This document shows, piece after piece, positions 47,572-56,150 of a DNA stretch of 56,150 bases (position 1 is its first letter; every line of letters starts with the position of its first letter). The notes under the pieces were generated by a model that saw nothing but the letters and a program-made list of their open reading frames with translations, did not search any database and was not told the origin of the DNA. This DNA is from Ichthyophonus hoferi (taxonomy: Eukaryota; Opisthokonta; Ichthyosporea; Ichthyophonida; Ichthyophonidae). Location of the stretch: NCBI GenBank assembly GCA_002751075.1, contig NAOQ01000062.1, positions 136,202 to 192,351 on the forward strand, given 5' to 3'. Made by a program: the position numbers and the translations under genes.

Positions 47572-49480
47572 TAGTGGTGGTTGTTGCTATGAGAGAATGG
47601 TCCTGTTACTACCCGACCTTAATGCTTACAACCACAACCTGTAACCATGGTAACAACCAATTAAAATACACAGGATGATGTATCAGAATGGGTAACATAG
47701 TAGATATATACACAAATATATATATTATTTTATTACTATACTTTCGTTTTTAGTGTCAAGGAACTATTGCTAGATTCACATCATAGCCAGTTATTATCTA
47801 CAATTATAATTATATAGCCAATAGCATTTTTCTACGTGCATAATAATTTAATTTTAAACTTTCCAACAGAAATTAAAATATACAAGTGTTACAGTAGGTG
47901 TAAGAATCTATATATCTATATATAAAGAAAGAAAAACAGAAAAAAAAAGAAGAAAAAAGCAAGAGTAAGAACAAAATACTGCCAGCTATAAGGAGTGTAA
48001 TAGCATAGATGGTAATACTATAGTAATACTGTAGAACAGAGGTATAATTACGACAGCCAGTTACCTAGAGAGTTGGTATATAGGTCTTCTACAGAACCTC
48101 TAACACAAAACCGAGCCTTAAAACAGATCAGATCAAGTGACTATTACTACCGCTAGCCCAGAAAAATTAACTACTATAAAATAGAGTAAACCCATGGTAA
48201 TAATACGGTAATCCTGCAAGTGAAAACCCCATTTTATAAAGCTTTGGTGTGGTACTTACAGTATTACATTATATTATATACAAGTTTAAATAATTGGTTT
48301 TTTTTTATGCTTTACATCGTTTTGATGTGTTTTTCATTTTAGTATTATAGTATTATCTTATTATATATTATATTTAATAATGTACCCTATTTCTTCAAAC
48401 TCTTTCTTAAAAATTAACAGAGGCTTATTATGCTATATGTAAGGTGCTATAGATTAAAGAATGTGAAATATATAAATATAATGCAATATATGTGTGCGTT
48501 TAACGGTATGTGTACTAGGGGTTATGAAAGACTGTGAAAAGAGAAAGAGAAATAAATAGCAAGGAATATATATATATATATATATCATAGGTAGATAGAT
48601 AGGCAAATAGAGAATAACAGTCTATAACATGTAAAATAAAAAAGATAAGCAGGTAGGTGTTTACACTACCATTACCTACAGATACCTCTAATTCATGTAA
48701 TTAAATACATACATAAGCAATATAGATAGATAAGTAGGTAGGTAGGTAGATGAATATATATAAAGTGAGAGGAAGAAGGTAGTAAGACAGTAGGAGATAC
48801 GGGAGTAATGCATCTGTATAAATATTTTTGTATAAAGAAAGATGAGAAAAAAAAGAAGGATAGAGGTGGAGATAGAAACTCATGGGGAGAAACAAAAAGT
48901 TGATGAGATTAATAAAACTTAAAAACTTCAATAATAATGCACTGTCAACTCTCTCTAGTGTGTGTAGTGTGTGTATGTATGCATGGTATGAAGTATATAT
49001 ATATATTTATATACCATTTTTCTGTAGTGTCTGGTCTACTTTCTGAAATATATTTTTATTTAATGGTGATATAGAACTGAAATCCGCGTTCAACCCTAGT
49101 AATAGTTATGTATTCTACATAAATACTTTATATATTGATATATATATTATTACGTTGATTATACATATACGTATTGTATGTATTCACTTTTACTTTGTTG
49201 TAATCTAAGATTAGATTAACAGTTCGATCGCAATTAATCGCGAATAACAAAGAACTAAGACGGTTGATAATAGGCCAATAAAATAATACATACAAAATCT
49301 ATTCAGTTTAAATCAATTAATATATCGGTCATTCAATTTAAAATCATATTACCCGTTAGATAATTCGATTATCTTTTACGTTATCAACAATCTAGACAAC
49401 CAACTCTATAATATACAGATACAGATACATATATATATATATAATATATTACTATTCTGTATTGAGCAATCTTTGTTAGT
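47572..49480. other. divergent intergenic region between MED21 and the 116-residue membrane protein gene
   Basis: 1.9 kb separate two start codons pointing away from each other, so both promoters lie here. Very AT-rich with TA runs (about 48,566-48,586) and no exon that I can support. Confidence 0.6.
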
Positions 49481-51107
49481 ATGTATGAAAATATTATGGC
49501 GGGTTCTGACGTGGACCCAGCGAGGATTCTAGCCCTGCTCATAGCAATCTTTCTTTCTACGCAGGTTAGCTGTTAATTGTTATTGTTATTAGAATTAATA
49601 TTAGTAGTATAATTATTATTATTGCTTGTCCTTCTAGGCGCTTTTATAGAAATTTCTTCAGTCATAATGTTTTGTTTTGTTTCTTTCTAGTATCATTTAT
49701 TTCTTTTCTTTTGTACAAAACTCGCCCTCCTTAGGAGGTTTCTTATTGTTGTAATATTGATATGAACATGAGGTATCTAGTTATGTGGCGTAGGGCCTTT
49801 GTGGTTATGGTGTTCTAGAATATGGGTAGTATTTGTTATTTCTTTTATTTTTTTGTTCTTTTTCTTTAAATAATATATATCAACATAGCAGCTACAAAGA
49901 ATACTTCAAAAAAATAAATAGGGGAATGATAGAAAATCTCACGGTATTTTTAGGGGGTTGTACTGTTATTGGCGGGAAAGCAGGTGGGAAGGCTTTAGGA
50001 AATAGAGGTTTCATATATATATATACTCTTTTTCTCTCTCCCCCTCCCTTCCCTAAAACTTACACTTATACTATATGCACTCTACACTGTTTTTCTGGGA
50101 AAATACATGCTCCTGAAACAGTTCTTGAACACCAACTCTACTAGTCTGTAAAGTTATCTATATATATCACTGGTTTTATATTGATGTAGGTAGAATGCTA
50201 ACAAAGCCAACTAGTGCGCAATTTTCGACCAAGTCTTTGTGTACATATACATAGTATTAACATATTATTACCATTGGATTAACGTGCGGAAATAGCCACC
50301 ACCAAATATATCTATTACCTAGGGCTGCACTATAAATTAATTCCACTCAAGGAAAGAAGCCAGTTGCTTATAAATCCACCCTATACACTCTACGAAGTCT
50401 ATGTCGCATACATTTTTTAGTTTTTTTCTGTTCTGATATAACAAACATGTCTTTTCAGATATGTTTGGCTCTCCTTCGTGCCTTCTTTGGTGTGGTCAAG
50501 GCTATGTGCTGGGTGGCAGTCTATGTTGCTCTTATGGCTGTAGTGATCCAACTGGCTGGGATATGGGACTTTTGTGACCCCCTAGTAAGAGCTTTTGAGG
50601 GTAGGTTTTGACAGCCTGTTTATCTCTATGTATAATGCCTTGGCAACACATTCCTTTCCATTCATAATAGGCTTGGGTTCCTTATTAAGGTTTTGTTATG
50701 AATTTGAATAATGATTAGTGAATACATGCATTGTCATGCCAAGACATGTCGGTATTGTGAATATAAATAGAAAACGAGGATATTGTACTGGTCAAAGGCA
50801 TGTACACACTCTCTTAGTCTCTCTCCCGCTCTTCCCCCTCCTCCTCTCATACACCATCCTGCACCCATGTTATAGACAGCTTTAAGTATACCTGAACTGT
50901 AAGCTATTAGTACCCTACACCCTTCCCTATCACTAATAATAGGTGTACCAATCCATCTAACTGTGCCCATTCTTTCATTCAGAGGTAATGAAGGTGGACA
51001 AGAACTATCTCCTAACACAGGCACGCAACTATACCCTACAGTTATTCGGCTCCTCAACCGACTACCAACATCTTTTATTTGAACAACTGAAAAAGCCAGC
51101 AAAATGA
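49481..51107 (+). CDS. small membrane protein of unknown function, 116 residues
   Basis: Not recognised. Three exons, 49481-49564, 50459-50600 and 50983-51107, join in phase (0, then 1) to a TGA stop. The start could be ATG 49481 or the in-frame ATG 49496 (MAGSDVDPAR). Two hydrophobic segments, about residues 14-40 (ILALLIAIFLST, ICLALLRAFFGVV) and 44-64 (MCWVAVYVALMAVVIQLAG), are joined by one Lys, then comes a soluble C-terminal half (DPLVRAFEEVMKVDKNYLL, YTLQLFGSSTDYQHLLFEQL) that looks helical. The pattern suggests an ER or organelle hairpin protein. It is convergent with the gene ending at 52,385. Confidence 0.7.
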
Positions 51108-52384
51108 AACCACATCTAATCTTAATTGTTAATCATTGTTGTTATATACCCCCTTTGTGTTTTATAGTAGGTTAGCACTATATTATTACCTATAGCTTTA
51201 TTGCTACCGCCCTGTTTTGTGATAGAAATCATCAGCATATGTCCTAGGGTGATTATTTCAATTGTTTTTTTAGTGTTTTCTCGCTAAGGACAGGAGAGTA
51301 GATTAATCACCTTGGTTTATACGCAGATGTGTACTATCTCACTGTTAAAATCTACTATTATCGACTACTGAGTGTTACTATCACTATCGAAAGATAAACT
51401 ACAATTAGAAACTTGTATTACATAAACTAGGGTTTTGATAATAAAATAGATAAGAAGGTAGATGGTTCCGGAACGAAATAATGTAACCTAGATAGACTGT
51501 ATACTGCATGCTTCATGAAAACCCTCACTGATGAGGGAATGGTTCATAAAAATTATCTAAATAAATAAAATAAAGACACATAATTCCTTAAAAGCCTTTC
51601 TAATTCTAATCAATTGCTAGATTAATTAGACGTTTACTTATACATAACATAGATTTATAGTAGCTCTACCATTGATGCAAAATAACTGCCGCTGTCCTTA
51701 ACATCCTCTATCTAGTTATTTGCGTCTTAATCATATATACCTTGTAATCGTAGACAAACGTGACTGGATCCTATGCCCAAATGATGTTTTTATCGCATTA
51801 TAGCATACATACTTCCTTGTTTTATTCCAATTAATTTTATTGGTTGCATAGAGCTATAGCCCAATATATGTTGTGTATTATGCACTGCAATTTGAACTAC
51901 TTGTATGAAATTTAAATAGACCAATCCAAACATCGTTTTTATCAAGCTATAACCTTAAATGTGTCTAGTATTACCCTGTTGAACATCTTAATCTCCAGTT
52001 AGATCCCTCTATTAATAGTAATATTGTTGGTCTAGGCGTATTCTACACATACTCATACACGGTCTAATACTATGTCCATCTTTTATTATTATTACTATTA
52101 CTATTACCACCACTACAAAACATGCTTAAACTATACATTAACATGTTAATCATATTAATATCAGATGTTAGCAAAGTATATTCTGAAAATTATGTTTAAT
52201 ACGAGAAATAAAACAGGTTATATATATACAACCAAGACAATGTTCACTAAACAACACTACATCAACCTAGTATTGGTATTTTAAAAATCAACATAAAGTT
52301 AAACCTTAACCAATACCCTACTACCCCATCCCTACTCCTGTCTTTACTAGTAGACAAAGGCTATGCTATTGGTCTGTTATCATG
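51108..52384. other. convergent intergenic region
   Basis: No exons seen. A TTTATT at about 52,082-52,087 is a candidate poly(A) signal for the minus-strand gene. Confidence 0.55.
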
Positions 52385-54511
52385 CTAATTGGTCTGGCCA
52401 GTTAAGAAACACCATACACACTGTCGTATACTAAGATAAGAATGTAATCCTAACGCCTTGAGAACATAGAAGGTAGGAAAGAGAATGGGGGACCATAGGA
52501 ATACGATGAACAGGGTAAGACATTTAGCAAATAAGAGTGTGATAGAGAGAGGGAGTGTAAATATAACCCAGAATAGCCAGGCCAATAGGCTTGGTTTGGT
52601 TGCTAGGTCGGAGCCAAAAGAATCTTTCTCAGGTGAGGTATCCTTACTGGTTATTGGGGTTGAAGATTGTACTGATGGTGAATCTGTAGGGAAATGGGTG
52701 AGGAGGTATGTGGGGAAGAAGATGATTCGGGCTAATATGATATGCATTTACAAGAGTATGTTGCAAAGAGGTACTGTCTTGAATAGTGTATAGTTATGAT
52801 AGAGGTATGAACAGATTCTAGATCATCTATAACGTAGGTATAGCTGGGAAATAGTATTATTAGATAGCTTATTGCATTTAAGACAGTACCAATATTCAAG
52901 GTAGATGGAGGGACAGTGTATGGAAACATCTTGAATGGTTACATAATATAAATATAGATAGATAAAGCAAAAATGGTGATAGGGTAATATAGGGTAGGAG
53001 AGGTGATAGTTATGGTCGTTGATACAGGTGTCAATCACAAATACAATAGTGAGTAAACATATGTATGCATAAGGTAAAGGCAAATGGTGTAGTAAAGTAT
53101 GTAATAAATAAATTGTCAATGTTGTGTATATATGTATGACATTATAGAGTATAGTCGCAGCATGTTTTATGATATACATTTAGTAAGTATAGATAGATAT
53201 ATCACTTGATCATCTTAATATTCCACCATCATATACATATATGCAAGTAGAATAGCTATATATACGCTTATTGATTTGGTTTCCTAATTGCATTCCTATC
53301 ACGCAAGCTAATATATGCAGGAGAGTGTTGAAAATATATCCATTAAAAATAATGTTAGAAGCAAACATAGTATAGCATAATATAACGTAACATAACACAA
53401 TATTCTTACTACTTTTTGTTTTGCTACTACATAAAAAAATCTTTTTGAGTTAATTGGCAGGAATTTGTTGGCATCGATAACTAATAATAAAAATAATTTG
53501 GGGGTTGGTATAAGAATAATTAAGTATGGAAATGGATGTATATGATTAGGACAGTGAGTAAATATAAAATTGGAGAGGGGGGATACAAAGAAATAAAAGA
53601 ATTGGGGACCGGCAACCAGGGCGTGAGTGATAGAATGTGTTGTCAACACATACGCACACACACACAGAGGATGATAGGTAGAAGGGGATAGCTGGAGTGA
53701 AGCATACAAAGAAAAACAATAATAATTATAAGAGAAAAATTCATAGCAAGAAGAATATACGACACTAAAACAGAACAGTAGTTATTGTATATACACATAC
53801 ATATATATCTATGCATATATGCATACCTTGTTTACTATTTAGTATGTCGGATTTACTAAGAGAATTTGTCTCAGTCTCTTCCTCCGTTGTATTTAACGCA
53901 TTTTTTGAATCAGTTGTCAAATCTTCCAACTTAGAAGCTGTTTTCTCTTCAAATTCTTTTACCACCGATGCGCTTATATTCAAATGAAGATTGTTCTTTT
54001 CATCACTTTCACCTTCACCTTCCCCTTTCACTGTAGATGGTGATGGACAGGGTGTGACCGTGGTATCTGCAGGTCCTGAGGGTACTAATGTAGGTTCTGT
54101 TATCGTTGTAGTCATTCTTTTTTCAAGCACCGTATCTACCTCAAATTCTTCCTGTTCTTCAGCAGTCTGGTTAGAGCTATCACTGTCTATCGGTCCATCC
54201 ACTCCATCCAAGCTATTCTTGTGCGATAGTACCTGATGTTGACCCGGCTCGTGTCCTTGCTCTTGTTCAGCATTAACACCAGTTGTGAGGTGGCCGTTTA
54301 CATTGTTCTCTTGTGAAAAATCAAGCTTCTTTGGCATTAATGCTCCATTCACACCTTCGCCTTCGCATAATGTAGTTTTGTGGCTTGAGGCTTCTAATTG
54401 TCCCTCTGCCATCGTTAAGGAGTCAAAATCGGACTCTATTTTACTTTCTTTTGTGACTACCCCCGACTTGCCTTGAGCTGTCCGGCTCCAGGAACTTTTT
54501 TTACGTCCCAT
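52385..54511 (-). CDS. unrecognised 327-residue protein: acidic disordered N-terminus plus C-terminal membrane hairpin
   Basis: Not recognised. Exons 54511-53827 and 52683-52385 join in phase 1 across a 1.1 kb intron. Residues 1-11 are basic (MGRKKSSWSRTAQ) and the next ~245 are Ser/Thr/Glu-rich and likely disordered (KESKIESDFDSL, EEQEEFEVDTVLEKR, FEEKTASKLEDL, ALNTTEEETETN). Residues 260-303 are strongly hydrophobic with a central Pro and a single Lys-Cys turn (LLAWLFWVIFTLPLSITLLF, CLTLFIVFLWSPILFPTFYV), ending in a short tail with a second hydrophobic patch (IRQCVWCFL). This suggests a membrane-hairpin or tail-anchored protein facing the cytosol, as in reticulon-like or lipid-droplet proteins; that comparison is only architectural. 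Confidence 0.72.
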
Positions 54512-56119
54512 GATGATATTATTTGCATAAAGCGTAATAGAATAGCAAAGAAATACTTGAAGAAAAGGAAAAGAAAAGGAAAAGAAAAGAAAAAAACACT
54601 ATTCCCAAAATATTTATTCGCATCAGCGTAGTGTGACCTTCACATGCCACGTTTTAAATGAGAATCTTGATCTTCATATAGAGAAAGCATTCTAAATATG
54701 ATTGGCTAGATTAGATCTTGACACGCATACTGTCCCCCTAACCTTGTGACAAAACTATCAAGTGACTCCATACACACAATATACTTTGGTATTTGGAATA
54801 CATATTTCAATATTAGAGTGTTGCGGCATTTATTTAGCTATTTATGATATAAGAGTATTATACACACCCTATATAGGACTATCTATGTAATCTCCCCATC
54901 CGATCTGACAATTAACACATTATAAATCATTATAGGGATGCACGCTTAATTCCCATAAGATGATAGGTGTAACGAGCATTAATGTGTTTGATTGGCACAT
55001 GCTTTGGTTTATTTTGAAGAGTTGCATTTTGACGGGACCTCGTCTAGTTCTATCATCTTACAATGCCTAACCGTTTTATTTAACAAAATGCCAAATAAAA
55101 AACAATTAAATATAAAATAATTTTTGTGATTAAAAAAGAAATTTAATAATATTGTTGCACTGGAACACTTCTGTGGCATCTTTCTCTAGGGAAACTGAAA
55201 AAGAAACTTTATACACACGTGCACATGAAGTTGGAAACTATCCTAATCTATTAATAGCTTCACGAACACACTTTTAAAGTGGCACCAATAAGTGCGTTTA
55301 TGTAATACATTCCACAATAATTTTTATAATACCATGACTTCTAATTTCATTGTGTATTCGAAACCATTAAAATAAAATAAAAAACGATTGGAGTTACATT
55401 ATTTACACGTAAATGTACAAAAAAGAGCAACAATCCATGATTAAAGACAAATAATAACATGCGAAATATATTTTTCCCACACTGATGATATCCAAATTAA
55501 ATTTGATGTGTATTGTTCCTAAGCCATTGCCATTGGCTATTGATCAGTTATAAGAATGTAACTAGTTTATGGGGATTTCACATAAAAATATGGACCCCAA
55601 CTTTATTGACATAAAATAATAATTACTAAACCATTGCTATAAGCCAAACATAAAGTGCTGCTTTGTTTTGTGTAGATTGGGGACATATCGAATTCCTAAT
55701 GTCTAAAATAGACGGCCACCGCCTCCTCCCTATCACCTCTCAACTCGGTTTAATTAATTCCCATAAAAAAATCCATGATTAATAGTTTCAATTATGATTT
55801 AAATTCTAGATCTTGAACAATTAAATTAGAAACTGCCGTGAAACTGTCTAACTACACAATTGCAAAGCCCCACCCGCCCCCAATTATTATTTTCTTGGCA
55901 TACTGACCTCATCTAAACAGTTACTAAATTATTAACCCAAATATATCGAGCAATTATAATATTATTTTCATCCTTTTGGAGTACCAACCACAAAAAATAT
56001 TGTGTACGGAGAAGTTTGACTATAAATTATGTACCAGTACAATTAAAAAGGGGACATAACAGGAAGCACGGGTTCCAGCATAATTATCGTATCTGTCGCA
56101 ATTTTTTTTTTTTTTTTAG

Positions 56120-56150
<31 letters not shown>
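54512..56150. other. upstream region and contig end
   Basis: No exons recognised on either strand. GAAAAGAAAAG-type purine runs lie at about 54,560-54,595, just upstream of the minus-strand start codon. The window ends in the T/A run at 56,101. Confidence 0.55.
56102..56150. repeat. terminal T17-AG-A30 homopolymer fold-back
   Basis: Seventeen T, then AG, then thirty A to the last base. It could be a genuine oligo(dT)/oligo(dA) tract where assembly stopped, or an assembly or cDNA-like artefact. Confidence 0.8.

Noticed and set aside
49833-50144. 103-codon plus-strand frame
   Set aside because: It sits in the first intron of the small membrane protein gene, contains a TA run, and does not join the flanking exons in phase.

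Overview
This is AT-rich, intron-dense nuclear DNA of a eukaryote. Genes have GT-AG introns of about 100 to 1,500 bases and exons that are often 40 to 150 bases long. The gene set is a forkhead factor, a long CD36/LIMP-2-type receptor, BOP1, Mediator subunit 21 and a TcdA-type tRNA-modification enzyme that is not known from vertebrates. This fits a unicellular relative of animals and fungi, for example a unicellular holozoan such as an ichthyosporean, better than an animal. That placement is inference; no rRNA or organelle sequence pins it. The window looks like a contig edge: the first gene is cut at its 5' side and the last bases are a T17-AG-A30 run.

Layout. 312-6,930 (+): TcdA/TCD-type tRNA threonylcarbamoyladenosine dehydratase, 12 visible exons, 5' end off the window. 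9,540-11,623 (+): two-exon forkhead protein of 600 residues. 14,623-16,758 (-): six-exon gene for a 122-residue protein I do not recognise, found only by following exon phases. 16.8-28.5 kb: gene-poor, repeat-rich stretch. It holds a shortened Ty1/copia LTR fossil at 18,306-19,919 with a ~250-base palindrome inside it, a second copia-like gag/protease fossil at about 22.85-24.54 kb, a dispersed four-copy repeat, a duplicated block, and one open 120-codon frame (25,456-25,818, -). 28,691-31,093 (+): intronless CD36-family receptor of 800 residues. 31,930-41,309 (-): BOP1, 22 exons if an inferred 20-base micro-exon is counted. 44,060-47,571 (-): MED21, six exons. 49,481-51,107 (+): three-exon gene for a 116-residue membrane protein, divergent from MED21. 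52,385-54,511 (-): two-exon gene for a 327-residue protein with a disordered acidic N-terminus and a C-terminal hydrophobic hairpin.

The genes do not form one pathway. They span tRNA modification, transcription (forkhead, MED21), 60S ribosome assembly (BOP1), lysosomal or surface lipid handling (CD36 family) and orphan membrane proteins. Most arrangement is convergent or divergent pairs with 0.8 to 2.8 kb between genes. I found no CRISPR array, rRNA or convincing tRNA. The most novel material is the cryptic six-exon gene, the two orphan membrane proteins, the divergent forkhead recognition helix, the BOP1 micro-exon, and the palindrome abutting an initiator-tRNA half-molecule primer site in the copia fossil.
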